Assembly: GCA_937924905.1 (NCBI GenBank)
Contig: CALDUK010000001.1
Location: forward strand, 1-64,000
Origin: an uncultured Paracoccaceae bacterium
GTDB lineage: Bacteria; Pseudomonadota; Alphaproteobacteria; Rhodobacterales; Rhodobacteraceae
Reading direction: 5' to 3'
Length of the DNA: 64,000 nt
Each line of letters begins with the position of its first letter. Position 1 is the stretch's first letter. Shown in pieces: positions 45,306 to 55,362 of the stretch. The notes under the pieces are model-generated. The model saw only the letters and a list, made by a program, of their open reading frames with translations. It ran no database searches and was not told the DNA's origin. Both the position numbers and the translations under genes were made by a program.

Positions 45306-46103
45306 ATGCCTCTCTTCCAACTTATCCTTGTCGCCATTGTTCAGGGCATCACTGAGTTTCTGCCGGTTTCGTCCTCGGGGCATTTGATCCTTTTACCGAA
45401 TCTGACCGGACTTGCGGATCAAGGGCTGGTCATAGACGTCGCAGTTCATGTTGGCACATTGGGAGCCGTCGTTCTGTATTTCTGGTCGGATGTGAAACGG
45501 GCGTTTTGGGGTCTGTTCAAGCTGTCAGATTTGACTGACCCCGATGCGCGTCTGGCCCTTGGGTTGGTGGTTGCGACTGTGCCGGTTGTCATCGCAGGAC
45601 TGTTGTTGAAGCTTAGCGGATACGACCAAGCGCTTCGATCCATCACCGTTGTAGGCTGGTCGACATTGGTTTTTGGCATTGTACTTTATTGGTCCGATCA
45701 GCGCGGCGCGGTGACCAAAACGGCGCAGGACTGGAACCTGAAAGACGCCGTCATCATGGGGCTGTGGCAAGTTCTGGCGTTGATCCCCGGAACCTCGCGT
45801 TCGGGCATCACGATTACCGGGGCGCGTCAGCTTGGATATGATCGTGGCGATGCAGCGCGGTTGGCCATGCTGATGTCTATCCCGACCATTCTGGCCTCAG
45901 GCGTCCTCTTAAGCTTCGACGTCTTGTCTGACATGGACATGGGCGCGGCGCGCGACAGTGCCATCGCGGCCGCATTCGCCTTTGTTGCCGCCTTGGTCGC
46001 GCTGCACTTCATGATGCGTCTTTTGCAATCGGTCAGCTTCACACCGTATGTGATCTACCGAATTGCCTTGGGTCTGCTGCTTTTGGCGATTGCCTATACC
46101 TAG
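45306..46103 (+). CDS. uppP: Undecaprenyl-diphosphatase UppP (BacA)
   Basis: UppP dephosphorylates undecaprenyl diphosphate for recycling of the cell-wall lipid carrier. The protein is 265 residues, polytopic. Family motifs are IVQGITEFLPVSSSGHLILL and ALIPGTSRSGITITGA (catalytic PGxSRSG). The track start is a GTG 10 codons upstream; I use the ATG at 45306 (MPLFQLILVAIV). Its TAG stop interlocks with the TAG stop of the convergent next gene in the palindrome CTAG. Confidence 0.95.
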   Translation: MPLFQLILVAIVQGITEFLPVSSSGHLILLPNLTGLADQGLVIDVAVHVGTLGAVVLYFWSDVKRAFWGLFKLSDLTDPDARLALGLVVATVPVVIAGLLLKLSGYDQALRSITVVGWSTLVFGIVLYWSDQRGAVTKTAQDWNLKDAVIMGLWQVLALIPGTSRSGITITGARQLGYDRGDAARLAMLMSIPTILASGVLLSFDVLSDMDMGAARDSAIAAAFAFVAALVALHFMMRLLQSVSFTPYVIYRIALGLLLLAIAYT

Positions 46104-47077
46104 CGCAAGTTGCGCGCGCTTTCCTTAAGTTCGGCATATTGGCCCGATGGGCGGAACTGCCAAAGGTAAGACGACAAAACAGCTTCAATCGCAGTCGGTT
46201 CGATATCCAGGTCAGCGAATGTCTTGACGCCGTCGCCGACAACATTGTCGCGGCGCAGGCTTTTAACCTGATCAGATGTGATCGGTTGCGGGACAAGCCC
46301 GCCAGTCACATATGAAACCAACCCTGTCACGCCGCCCATCAGTGAGCCCAGCCTAAACGGCAAGCCAATCACCAGCCGTTTTCTGCGAATGGTTTCAAGC
46401 ATCACCTGGATAAGACCGCGGAAACTTGCAATATCCGGCCCGCCCAATTCGTAAATGCCAGGGGTTGCTTCACCAAGCACAGCGCGTTCGGCTGCTTGGG
46501 CAAGATCATCAACGTAGACAGGCTGAAACTTTGTATCTGCGCCAACCAATGGAATGATGGGCGACATCCGTGCCATGCCTGCAAAGCGATTGAAAAATTG
46601 ATCTTCGGGACCGAAAACAACCGAAGGCCGCAGGATGACGGCATTTGGCATATGTTCCAGAACCTGTGCTTCACCTTCGCCTTTGGTCTGGGCATAGCGG
46701 CTGGCCCCGTCAACATCAGCGCCGATCGCCGAGATATGAACCGTGCGTGCCACGCCTTCTTCTGACGCAATCCGCGCTATGCGGGACGCGCCTTCGACCT
46801 GGACGGCGTCAAAATTGTTCTTTCCACGTGCATCGAAAGTGCCCACGCAGTTCACGACAACATCGGCGCCCGTCGTGACCGAACGCACACTGTTATCATT
46901 GCGGATGTTGCAAAGCACGGGTTCCACCTGCCCAACCCGACCATAGGGTTTAACGAAATGCGCTTCGTTCGGGCGGCGCACTGCGACGCGTACGCGCCAA
47001 CCTTGCCGCGCCATGCGTTGTGCGATGTACCGACCAACGAAACCGGACCCACCGAAAATCGTGACAAGTTTTGTCAT
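46100..47077 (-). CDS. Complex I NDUFA9-family NAD(P)-binding protein
   Basis: The protein is 325 residues of the atypical short-chain dehydrogenase fold. It opens LVTIFGGSGFVGRYIAQRMA (nucleotide-binding Gly motif), then DVVVNCVGTFDARGK and NAVILRPSVVFGPEDQFFNR. This is the alphaproteobacterial homologue of the NDUFA9 accessory subunit of respiratory complex I. Direct membership in the bacterial complex is not shown by sequence. It stands alone, convergent with uppP, 116 bp downstream of icd. Confidence 0.88.
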   Translation of the reverse strand: MTKLVTIFGGSGFVGRYIAQRMARQGWRVRVAVRRPNEAHFVKPYGRVGQVEPVLCNIRNDNSVRSVTTGADVVVNCVGTFDARGKNNFDAVQVEGASRIARIASEEGVARTVHISAIGADVDGASRYAQTKGEGEAQVLEHMPNAVILRPSVVFGPEDQFFNRFAGMARMSPIIPLVGADTKFQPVYVDDLAQAAERAVLGEATPGIYELGGPDIASFRGLIQVMLETIRRKRLVIGLPFRLGSLMGGVTGLVSYVTGGLVPQPITSDQVKSLRRDNVVGDGVKTFADLDIEPTAIEAVLSSYLWQFRPSGQYAELKESARNLR

Positions 47078-47193
47078 AACAGTCGCCTTTGCATTCCCTG
47101 CGCGAGACTTAGACCCGGCCTTTCATTGCGGCAAGGCGCAAATCGCCGCGATTTGAACAGAACCAGCCCTAAGTAGATCCTTTGCACTAGGCC

Positions 47194-49404
47194 TTAATGC
47201 CCAAAAATAGCGTTAAGCGTTTGGCTGGGACGCATAACGGCCGCCAGTTTTACAGGATCAGGGTTATAGTAGCCACCCGTGTCTGCGGCCGAGCCACGCG
47301 CCGCTGCAAATTCGCCGATTATTGTATCTGCTTTCTCGCGCATTTTGGTCGCCATTGGCGCGAAATGTGCTGCAAGATCGGCATCGTCCGATTGCGCCGC
47401 CAAAGCCTCGGCCCAGTATAGGGCGAACCAAAAATGGCTGTCGCGGTTGTCTGGCTGACCCAGCTTGCGGCCCGGGCTTCGATCTTCGTCCAACACACCC
47501 TGGGTCGCCGCTTCAATTGCCCGCGCCATGATTGCAGCCTTTTTGTTGCCGGTCGAATCAGCCAAAAAGTCAAAGCTTTCGCCCAAGGCGCAAAACTCGC
47601 CCAAACTGTCCCAGCGCAGGTGGTTTTCGTCCTGCAACTGCTGCACATGTTTTGGGGCAGACCCGCCAGCCCCGGTTTCGAACATACCGCCGCCGTTCAT
47701 TAGTTTGACGATGGAAAGCATCTTGGCGCTGGTGCCCAGTTCGAGGATTGGGAAAAGATCGGTCAGATAGTCGCGCAACACATTTCCAGTGATCGCTATG
47801 GAATCCTTGCCTTCACGGATCGTCTGAAGCGTCAGTCGGGTCGCCGCGCGAGGGGCCATAATCTGGAAGTTGTTTTCCAGCCCCTCGGCCGCAAGGATCG
47901 GCTGAACGTATTTGATAAGTTCAGCGTCATGCGCCCGGTTTGCATCCAACCAAAAGATCGCCTGCGCTCCAGTGGCTTTCTGTCGCGAAATCGCCAGCTT
48001 CACCCAGTCTTCAATCGGGGCTTTTTTGGCGGTCGCTGAACGCCAGATATCGCCGGTTTCGACTTTGTGCGCATGCAAAACATCGCCGCTGGCCAATACA
48101 TAGCGGATGGTGCCGTCAGAAGGTGCTTCAAACGTTGTCGGGTGCGAGCCGTATTCTTCGGCTTTCTGCGCCATCAAACCAATGTTCTGAACCGCGCCGC
48201 TGGTTGTTGGATCAAGCGCACCAGTTTCTTTGAAGTACTTGATCGTCTCATCATAGACCGGCGCATAAGAATTGTCTGGAATGACGCAGTTGCTGTCCGC
48301 TTCGTTGCCGTCCGGACCCCAACCTTTTCCGCCCGCGCGGATCAGAGCCGGCATAGATGCGTCGATAATTACGTCCGACGACACGTGCAGATTGGTGATG
48401 CCCTTGTCGGAGTTCACCATATACAGCGGTGGGTTTGCGTCATAGGCGGCTTGAATATCGGCTTGGATCTCTGCCGCTTTGTCGGCAGGCAAGTCTGCAA
48501 TTTTGTCTTCCAAATCGCCGATGCCAAAGTTGGGGTTCACACCCAGATCAGCGAATGTGTCGGCGTGTTTTTCGAAAACGTCTTTCAGAAAAATCTCGAC
48601 CGCATGACCGAAAAGGATAGGGTCAGACACTTTCATCATGGTCGCTTTCAGGTGAAGCGAGAACAACGTGCCATCGGATTTCGTGGCCGCAACTTGTTCT
48701 GCCAAAAACCGGCGAAGCGCTTTGACCGACATGAACGTTGCGTCGACGACGGTGCCTTCTTCCACTTTTAGGCCATCTTTCAAAACCGTTACCGATCCGT
48801 CCGATGCCTCAAATTCGATCTTTGCGCTGCCCGCCTGTGTCGCTGTGATCGTGGCTGAAACTTCGTTCGAGAAGAAGTCACTGCCGCTCATCGAAGATAC
48901 GCGGGTCTGACTGGTCTTTTCCCAGACGCCCATACTGTGCGGATTGGCCATGGCATAGTTCTTGACGGCCTTAGCGGCACGGCGGTCTGAATTGCCTTCG
49001 CGAAGAACCGGGTTCACAACCGAGCCCTTGATCGCGTCATATTTTTCGCGGATCGCACGTTCTTCGTCGGTTGACGGGTCTTCGGGATAGTCCGGTATGG
49101 CGTGGCCTTGTGTTTGCAGTTCAGCAATAGCGCCCTTCAATTGCGGCACCGACGCCGAGATGTTGGGCAACTTGATGACATTGGCCTCGGGGGTTTTCAC
49201 CAACTGACCCAGTTCTGCCAGATCGTCGGGATGATCTGTGAACGCGGCAAGAAGGCGACCGGCCAGCGAAATATCTTTGGTTCCAATCGAAATTCCGGCA
49301 GCGGACGCAAACGCCTGAATGATCGGTAGAAGCGAGGCACTGGCAAGCTCGGGTGCTTCGTCTACCTTGGTATACAATATGTCGGCTCGACCTGTATCGC
49401 TCAT
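47194..49404 (-). CDS. icd: NADP-dependent isocitrate dehydrogenase, monomeric type
   Basis: This TCA-cycle enzyme converts isocitrate to 2-oxoglutarate. The protein is 736 residues, matching the monomeric IDH family (about 740) and not the 400-residue dimeric form. Recognisable parts are [39 protein letters not shown] and [17 protein letters not shown]. The track start is 27 codons early; the ATG at 49404 is followed by [11 protein letters not shown]. The 225 bp to tctC hold divergent promoters but no clear operator. Confidence 0.95.
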   Translation of the reverse strand: MSDTGRADILYTKVDEAPELASASLLPIIQAFASAAGISIGTKDISLAGRLLAAFTDHPDDLAELGQLVKTPEANVIKLPNISASVPQLKGAIAELQTQGHAIPDYPEDPSTDEERAIREKYDAIKGSVVNPVLREGNSDRRAAKAVKNYAMANPHSMGVWEKTSQTRVSSMSGSDFFSNEVSATITATQAGSAKIEFEASDGSVTVLKDGLKVEEGTVVDATFMSVKALRRFLAEQVAATKSDGTLFSLHLKATMMKVSDPILFGHAVEIFLKDVFEKHADTFADLGVNPNFGIGDLEDKIADLPADKAAEIQADIQAAYDANPPLYMVNSDKGITNLHVSSDVIIDASMPALIRAGGKGWGPDGNEADSNCVIPDNSYAPVYDETIKYFKETGALDPTTSGAVQNIGLMAQKAEEYGSHPTTFEAPSDGTIRYVLASGDVLHAHKVETGDIWRSATAKKAPIEDWVKLAISRQKATGAQAIFWLDANRAHDAELIKYVQPILAAEGLENNFQIMAPRAATRLTLQTIREGKDSIAITGNVLRDYLTDLFPILELGTSAKMLSIVKLMNGGGMFETGAGGSAPKHVQQLQDENHLRWDSLGEFCALGESFDFLADSTGNKKAAIMARAIEAATQGVLDEDRSPGRKLGQPDNRDSHFWFALYWAEALAAQSDDADLAAHFAPMATKMREKADTIIGEFAAARGSAADTGGYYNPDPVKLAAVMRPSQTLNAIFGH

Positions 49405-49629
49405 TGGGTTTCGTCCTTTTGAAATTCTGGAAAGTTGCGCGGCACGCTTTGGCGTTCGAATAGTGGATGAAGTACGAAGGCGCAAGAATAGAGGCCTGTG
49501 CTGTGTCAGGCCGTCGTCGCGCGGCTTTGCCGTTGGCCTTACACGGCGACACTTGACAGAACACCAACAACTAAGTCCTTCTTTGAAAATGAATGAGCGG
49601 GAACAACCGCCAATCTAAGGGAGGAATCT

Positions 49630-50595
49630 ATGACAAAACGTCTTTTAAGGGCGCTGGCGACCAGTGCCGTATTGGGTCTGGGCGCCACGGCAACCTACGC
49701 CGCTGAATGTATCGCTCCGGCGAATCCGGGCGGCGGCTGGGACTTTACCTGCCGTCAGATCGGTAAAATTCTGTTTGATATTGGACAGGTCGACAAACCT
49801 GTACAGGTGTCGAATATGGCGGGCGGCGGGGGCGGTCTGGCGTTCAGCCACGTTGTCAACGAACGCGCTGATGACAATGAACTGATCGTGGCGGCCTCAC
49901 AGGCCACGGCGACACGTTTGGCGCAGAACGCTTACGCTGGCATGACGGCCGATCAAGTGCGCTTTGTTGGCGCCATCGGCGCAGACCCCGGTGTGATCGT
50001 GGTGGCCGCCGACAGCCCTTACCAATCGCTGGGTGATATGGTTGACGCAATCAAGGCCGACCCTGGTTCGGTTGCGTTTGCAGGCGGTTCAGCTGCGGGT
50101 GGATTTGACCATCTGAAGGTGCTTATGGTTCTGAAAGATGCCGATTTCACCGACATCACATCGGTCAAATATATCGGTGTGGACGGCGGCGCTGACGCGA
50201 TCACCCAGACCATCGGCGGCTTTACCCAAGGCATGACCGGCGACATGTCGGAAGTCGTGGGCTTTCTGCAATCGGGCGAAGTGCGCGCATTGGCGGTTCT
50301 GACCGAAGAACGCGTGCCGGGCTTTGAAGATGTGCCAACCGCGAAAGAGCAAGGCTTTGACGTCGTGGCCGTGAACTGGCGTGGGCTATACGTGCCAAAA
50401 GACATCAGCGACGCGGACTTCGAAGCTTGGGGCGCAAAACTGCAAGCTGTTGCCGATAGCGACGAATGGAAAGAAGCGATGGCTGCAAACGGCCTGGCGC
50501 CATTCACCAAAGTCGGTGGCGATTTCCAAAGCTGGGTTGATGGCGTGATTGCCGATACCGTCGATCTTTCGAAAGAAATCGGCGTGATCCAGTGA
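49630..50595 (+). CDS. tctC: TctC-family substrate-binding protein (tripartite tricarboxylate transporter)
   Basis: This periplasmic receptor delivers a carboxylate to the TctAB membrane pair. The protein is 321 residues. A signal peptide (MTKRLLRALATSAVLGLG...) is probably cleaved after TYA. The mature part has APANPGGGWDFTCRQIGKIL and KAGSAAGGF-like ligand-loop segments (GGSAAGGFDHLKVL). GGGAGGAATCT is a strong ribosome binding site. The ligand cannot be told from sequence; the neighbours suggest an organic acid feeding the AtuA-family gene. Confidence 0.92.
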   Translation: MTKRLLRALATSAVLGLGATATYAAECIAPANPGGGWDFTCRQIGKILFDIGQVDKPVQVSNMAGGGGGLAFSHVVNERADDNELIVAASQATATRLAQNAYAGMTADQVRFVGAIGADPGVIVVAADSPYQSLGDMVDAIKADPGSVAFAGGSAAGGFDHLKVLMVLKDADFTDITSVKYIGVDGGADAITQTIGGFTQGMTGDMSEVVGFLQSGEVRALAVLTEERVPGFEDVPTAKEQGFDVVAVNWRGLYVPKDISDADFEAWGAKLQAVADSDEWKEAMAANGLAPFTKVGGDFQSWVDGVIADTVDLSKEIGVIQ

Positions 50596-51032
50596 TGAAC
50601 AGCGACCGTCTCTTCGGAGTGGTCGTCATTCTCGGAGCGCTCGCCTATGCGGCGGGCGCTCTACAGATACAGACCAGTTTCATGTCTGATCCCGTTGGAT
50701 CCAAGACCTTTCCCCTGGTGCTGGCCGGTGTGGCTGTGATTTGCGGGCTGATTATGATTTTCCGCCCCGAAGCCGACCCGGATTGGCCGGGGCTGGCCAC
50801 TTTGGGTAGTCTCGCCATCTCAGTGATTGTCATGGTTGGTTATGCTTATGCGATCAAGCCGTTGGGCTTTATGCTACCAACAGCCCTCTGCGCCGCGATT
50901 TTGAGTTTCCAAATTTCACCGCGCGCTGTCCCTTCGGCCCTGACCGGTGTCGGCCTATCGGTTGGCCTGTTCATTGTCTTCAAATTTGCATTGGGGCTTG
51001 GACTGCAGCCTTTTCCGAAAGGATGGTTCTGA
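50595..51032 (+). CDS. tctB: TctB-family small membrane subunit
   Basis: The protein is 145 residues with about four membrane helices, as in TctB of tripartite tricarboxylate transporters. It starts at the ATG in GTGATG; the GTG at 50592 would instead overlap the tctC stop by four bases. The sequence opens MNSDRLFGVVVILGALAYAA. Sequence conservation in this family is low, so identification rests on topology and its place between tctC and tctA. Confidence 0.88.
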   Translation: MNSDRLFGVVVILGALAYAAGALQIQTSFMSDPVGSKTFPLVLAGVAVICGLIMIFRPEADPDWPGLATLGSLAISVIVMVGYAYAIKPLGFMLPTALCAAILSFQISPRAVPSALTGVGLSVGLFIVFKFALGLGLQPFPKGWF

Positions 51033-52541
51033 ATGGATCTTTTGGCCAACCTCGCGCTGGGCTTTAGCGTTGCTTTGTCACCTTTCACGCTTTTCCTGGC
51101 GGTGGTCGGCTGCTTTCTGGGCACGATTATCGGGGCATTGCCAGGTCTTGGGCCGTCGAACGGTGTCGCAATCCTTATCCCACTGGCCTTTTCGCTGGGG
51201 TTGGATGCCACATCGTCTCTGGTCCTGATGACGTCTGTTTACTACGGCGCAATGTATGGCGGGCGTATCTCGTCCATCCTGCTGAACATTCCGGGCGACG
51301 AGCCAGCCTTGATGACCACGCTTGACGGGTACCCAATGGCCAAAGCCGGACGCGCTGGCGACGCGCTGGTGCTTTCTGGTTTTGCCAGTTTTTTCGGCGC
51401 GCTTTTCGCCACGATTGGTTTGATGCTTTTGGCCCCGATCCTTTCGCGTATCGCCTATCAATTTGGCCCTGCCGAATATTTCGCACTTTACCTGCTGGCG
51501 TTTTCGACCTTGGGTGGCATTGCATCCAGCAATCAAGCGAAGGCGGCTCTGGCGTCCTGCATCGGGCTGGGGATCGCAATGATCGGACTGGACAATCAGA
51601 CCGGCATGCCGCGCCTGACAGGCGGCAACCTGCATTTGTTGGATGGCATTGATTTTCTGGTGGCGATCGTCGGACTTTTTGCTGTGGCCGAGGTCTTTAT
51701 TTTCATTGAAAGTCACGGGCGCGGGTCATCAATTGGTGTAAAACTGGACAAGGTGACTTTGCCTGTGCGCGAACTGGTGCGTGGCATTGGTACGATGATT
51801 CGGTGCAGCGTCATCGGTTTCATTGCCGGCGTGTTGCCGGGGGCCGGCGCTTCGCTTGGGTCTTTTTTGGCTTATGTCGCAGAAAAGAAATGGCGCGGCG
51901 GCGAAAGCAGCGGGTTCGGCAAAGGCAATCCGCAAGGTGTCATCGCACCTGAGGCGGGCAATAATTCGGCCGCCGGTGGCGCGCTGGTCCCCATGCTGAC
52001 GCTTGGCGTGCCGGGATCAGGCACAACCGCTGTTCTGTTGGCGTTGCTGATGACACTGAACATCACACCGGGGCCAACATTGTTCACCGACCGACCAGAG
52101 GTGGTTTGGGGACTGATCGCGTCACTGCTGATTGCAAACTTCGTTTTGTTGGCAATGAACGTGCCATTGGTGAAGATATTCGTCAAAATCCTGACCGTGC
52201 CCGCATGGGTTCTGTTGCCGGGCGTCATGATGATTTCCTTCGTCGGTATATTCTCTTTGACGGGCAGCTATTTTGATCTGCTTTTGATGATTGTCTTCGG
52301 CATCATCGGCTGGCTTTTTCGCAAACTGAACATCCCGACAGTTCCCATCATACTTGGCATCCTTCTTGGCAAGCATATGGAAGATGCTTTGCGCCGCGCG
52401 ATGATCCTATCGGATGGGGACTGGACCTATCTCTTTTCATCGGGCATCGCGATTGGGCTTTGGGCCTTTGCTGTACTGGGGTTCGTCGCGCCGTTATTCC
52501 TGCGGCACCTAATCAAGAAACCACAAGCGGTCAGCGACTGA
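51033..52541 (+). CDS. tctA: TctA-family large membrane subunit
   Basis: The protein is 502 residues with ten or more membrane segments, the main permease of the transporter. Family signatures are LPGLGPSNGVAILIPLAFSL, GGRISSILLNIPGDEPALMT and the second repeat GVLPGAGASLGSFLAY with PEAGNNSAAGGALVPMLTLG. It follows tctB directly. Its stop shares a base with the start of the AtuA-family gene (TGATG). Confidence 0.94.
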   Translation: MDLLANLALGFSVALSPFTLFLAVVGCFLGTIIGALPGLGPSNGVAILIPLAFSLGLDATSSLVLMTSVYYGAMYGGRISSILLNIPGDEPALMTTLDGYPMAKAGRAGDALVLSGFASFFGALFATIGLMLLAPILSRIAYQFGPAEYFALYLLAFSTLGGIASSNQAKAALASCIGLGIAMIGLDNQTGMPRLTGGNLHLLDGIDFLVAIVGLFAVAEVFIFIESHGRGSSIGVKLDKVTLPVRELVRGIGTMIRCSVIGFIAGVLPGAGASLGSFLAYVAEKKWRGGESSGFGKGNPQGVIAPEAGNNSAAGGALVPMLTLGVPGSGTTAVLLALLMTLNITPGPTLFTDRPEVVWGLIASLLIANFVLLAMNVPLVKIFVKILTVPAWVLLPGVMMISFVGIFSLTGSYFDLLLMIVFGIIGWLFRKLNIPTVPIILGILLGKHMEDALRRAMILSDGDWTYLFSSGIAIGLWAFAVLGFVAPLFLRHLIKKPQAVSD

Positions 52542-53893
52542 TGACCCGCGTTCTTATCCCATCCGGCGCGTTGGGTCTCGACTACGACAAGGCTGCCCTT
52601 GCGCGGGGCGTCGCGATGAAGCCAGATTTGATTGCAATTGACGGCGGGTCCACAGATAGCGGCCCGTCTTATCTGGGTCGTGGCGTATCAAAATACGCGC
52701 GGACGTCGACCAAAATTGAATGGAAAGGTCTGATCGAAGCGGCGCGGGACGCAGGGTGCCCTTTGGTGATCGGGACTGCGGGCACATGTGGGACCGATGA
52801 TACAGTCGATTGGCTGGTTGAGATCACCAAAGAATGTCTGGCGGAGTTGGACATGAACGCCAAGATCACCACGTTGAAGTCCAGTCAGGATCCGGACGCG
52901 ATTGCCAATGCCTTCGAAAACGGCAAGGTTTCCGCGCTTCCCGCCGCCCCAGAAATTGGCCGCGCCACAATTGAAAATTGCGCAAACATTGTCGCCCTTG
53001 CAGGAGCCGAACAGATTGCAGCCGCGCTGAACACAGGCGCGGACATTGTTATCGCCGGACGCACAACCGACACCGCAACAATTGCTGCGTTGCCCTTGCT
53101 GCGCGGCGACCATGCAGGCGCGGCGTGGCATGGGGCAAAAATCGGTGAGTGTGGCGCACTTTGCGCAACAAATCCGCAGTCAGGCGTCTTGATGGTCGAC
53201 TTTGACCAAACGGGGTTTCTCGTCACGCCCTTGGCAGACGGCGCGCGTTCGACACCGCAAACCGTTTTCGCACATATGCTGTATGAGAATTCAGACCCGT
53301 TCATATTGCACGAACCTGGCGGGCATCTTGACGTCACTTCGGCGACATATGTGGCCCTGGACGAGACAAGCGTGCGTGTCGAAGGCTCAACCTGGAACGA
53401 AAGCACGCAATACACCGTAAAGCTGGAAGGCGCGCGGGTCGCAGGGTATCAGACCCTGTTGATGGCAACATTGCGGGATCGACGCTATGTCGAGAATGCA
53501 AAAACATGGATTGCCGATATTTCGGAAAAGCATGCTGCCAAAGTCGCCGACCGGATGGGTCTTTCCACAGGCGACTATGTCTGCGATCTGCGGCTTGTCG
53601 GCATCGACAGTACGCTTGGGGACATCGAACGTGGCAATAGCGTCCCGAACGAAATCGGTGTGGTCTGCGTCATCACAAGTGACACGCAAGAACGCGCGAA
53701 CGAAATCGGCAAGTTGATGAACCCGTATCTGTTGCACCATCCGTTGACGAAACAGGAAGAACAGCCGACTTTTTCATTTCCCTTTTCGCCGGCCGAAATT
53801 GATCGTGGCCCGTGTTTTGAATTTTGCCTGCACCACGTACTTGTACTGGACGATCCGATGGACGCTTTTCGCTTAGAGGTCATGGATGCCTGA
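52541..53893 (+). CDS. AtuA-family (DUF1446) protein
   Basis: The protein is 450 residues, resembling the acyclic terpene utilisation AtuA/DUF1446 family (DLIAIDGGSTDSGPSYLG; PLVIGTAGTCGTDDTVDWL; ADIVIAGRTTDTATIAAL). AtuA is known from citronellol/geraniol catabolism in pseudomonads, but the biochemical reaction of this family is unclear. The other atu genes are absent here, so terpene use is not supported. The track ORF adds 27 codons read from tctA. The gene lies between two carboxylate transporters and overlaps the DUF4387-like gene by 8 bp. Confidence 0.83.
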   Translation: MTRVLIPSGALGLDYDKAALARGVAMKPDLIAIDGGSTDSGPSYLGRGVSKYARTSTKIEWKGLIEAARDAGCPLVIGTAGTCGTDDTVDWLVEITKECLAELDMNAKITTLKSSQDPDAIANAFENGKVSALPAAPEIGRATIENCANIVALAGAEQIAAALNTGADIVIAGRTTDTATIAALPLLRGDHAGAAWHGAKIGECGALCATNPQSGVLMVDFDQTGFLVTPLADGARSTPQTVFAHMLYENSDPFILHEPGGHLDVTSATYVALDETSVRVEGSTWNESTQYTVKLEGARVAGYQTLLMATLRDRRYVENAKTWIADISEKHAAKVADRMGLSTGDYVCDLRLVGIDSTLGDIERGNSVPNEIGVVCVITSDTQERANEIGKLMNPYLLHHPLTKQEEQPTFSFPFSPAEIDRGPCFEFCLHHVLVLDDPMDAFRLEVMDA

Positions 53894-54188
53894 TGTCGGA
53901 CAGCTCGCGTCCAAGGTAAGGTCAAAGAATGCCGGACCATTCTGGCTGACGATTGATATCTTTTGCTGCACTGCATCCTCCTACCGGCAAATCACCACCG
54001 GACTTTCTACCGCCCGTGTTGCCGATGCTCTTGGGGTGCTGGAAACTGAGATTAAGCGTTTTGATATCGACGCTTTGCATGTCATCAAGATCAGCCTGCC
54101 CAGACCCGTTATTCAAGGAAGCCTGGACGATCGCGACATGCATGGCGCCGCATGGGCCAGCGTTATTGCCGAGTTGGACATCAACTGA
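53886..54188 (+). CDS. DUF4387-like small protein paired with AtuA
   Basis: The protein is 100 residues: VGQLASKVRSKNAGPFWLTI, an IFCC pair, and LHVIKISLPRPVIQGSLDDRDMHGA near the end. The pattern resembles DUF4387, which commonly follows AtuA-family genes. No function is established. The 8-bp overlap with the AtuA gene suggests the two proteins act together, perhaps as subunits. A 102-bp gap then leads to dctP. Confidence 0.75.
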   Translation: MPDVGQLASKVRSKNAGPFWLTIDIFCCTASSYRQITTGLSTARVADALGVLETEIKRFDIDALHVIKISLPRPVIQGSLDDRDMHGAAWASVIAELDIN

Positions 54189-54290
54189 CGGTCCCCGTGA
54201 CCCATCACAATGCCAGTTTCAGACAGAAAAGGCATTTTCAAGCAGACACAAGAACTGCATGATGTTGTTTGAAAATAAGGGAGGAAGACC

Positions 54291-55301
54291 ATGAATAAGT
54301 ATATCAGCCGCTCGGCCATAGCTGCCGTCATTTTCGCCTTTGGTGGCGAAGCCATGGCAACCGAATGGAATGTCTCGCTTTGGGGAAAACGCCGCGCGTT
54401 TACCGAGCATGTTGAAAAACTTGCCGAGCTTGTATCCGAAAAAACTGATGGCGAGTTCACTTTGAACATCAGCTATGGTGGCCTGTCGAAGAACCGCGAG
54501 AACCTGGATGGCATCTCAATCGGAGCATTCGAAATGGCTCAGTTCTGCGCTGGCTATCACCGCGACAAGAACCCTTCGATCACCGTGCTGGAATTGCCGT
54601 TTCTGGGTGTGACGTCACTGGAACAGGAAATCGACCTGTCGATGGCGGTCTACAAACACCCTGCCACCATAGCTGATCTAGGACGCTGGAACGCAACACT
54701 GCTGATGCCGTCACCTTTGCCACAGTATAATATCGCAGGCGTTGGCGAAGCGCCTTCCAGCTTGGCCGATTTCGAAGGCCTTAGCGTTCGTGCCACGGGT
54801 GGAATTGGTCAGGCCATGGAAGCCGTTGGTGCAGTGCCAACATCAATGTCGGCCACAGAAGTGCGTCAGGCAATGGACAGCGGTGTCGTCAAAGCGGTCA
54901 GCTTTGCGCCGCACGCGCATATGTCCTTTGGCACCATCGAAAATGCAACCTGGTGGACAACCAACCTTAACCCCGGAACGGTCAATTGCCCGGTGGTCGC
55001 AAACTCGGACGCGCTGAACAGCCTGTCGGACGCACATCGCGAGGCACTTTTGGGATCGATCGACGAAGCGCTTGATCACTATGTCGCCAACTACAACGGT
55101 GCGACCATGGACGCTTGGGGACCCGCCCTGGAAGAACGCGGCATCCAAAAAGTGACCTTCGCAGACAGTGAAATCGCAGCCTTCAAAGAAGCCGCCGCCA
55201 CGCCAGCAGCCGCCAGTTGGATTGAAGCCAACACAGCAGCCGGTCTGCCCGCGCAGGAGTTGTATGACATGGTCATAGGCATGATCGCCGACGGCAGCTG
55301 A
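54291..55301 (+). CDS. dctP: TRAP transporter substrate-binding protein (DctP family)
   Basis: A periplasmic receptor of 336 residues. The signal peptide ends near EAMA|TEWN. Family features include the GISIGAFEMAQFCAGYHRDK segment and GLSVRATGGIGQAMEAVGA, with the conserved carboxylate-binding Arg in the VRATGG motif. GGGAGGAAGACC precedes the ATG. It is followed by a strong hairpin before the membrane subunits. The ligand is probably a carboxylate or organic acid. Confidence 0.93.
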   Translation: MNKYISRSAIAAVIFAFGGEAMATEWNVSLWGKRRAFTEHVEKLAELVSEKTDGEFTLNISYGGLSKNRENLDGISIGAFEMAQFCAGYHRDKNPSITVLELPFLGVTSLEQEIDLSMAVYKHPATIADLGRWNATLLMPSPLPQYNIAGVGEAPSSLADFEGLSVRATGGIGQAMEAVGAVPTSMSATEVRQAMDSGVVKAVSFAPHAHMSFGTIENATWWTTNLNPGTVNCPVVANSDALNSLSDAHREALLGSIDEALDHYVANYNGATMDAWGPALEERGIQKVTFADSEIAAFKEAAATPAAASWIEANTAAGLPAQELYDMVIGMIADGS

Positions 55302-55310
55302 CGCAAAACC

Positions 55311-55339
55311 GTTGCCCCGCTGTTTCGGCGCGGGGCAAC
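55311..55339. other. Hairpin between dctP and dctQ
   Basis: GTTGCCCCGC and GCGGGGCAAC form a perfect 10-bp stem around a 9-nt loop, with no T-run after it. Its place after the receptor gene suggests stabilisation or partial termination giving excess binding protein over membrane subunits, as seen in other periplasmic-binding-protein operons. Confidence 0.65.
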
Positions 55340-55362
55340 ATCCTTCCGATTGGGGTGGTCAC

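Noticed and set aside
47139-47155. Hairpin CAAATCG-CCG-CGATTTG downstream of icd
   Set aside because: Short stem with no T-run on the icd strand; too weak to call a terminator.
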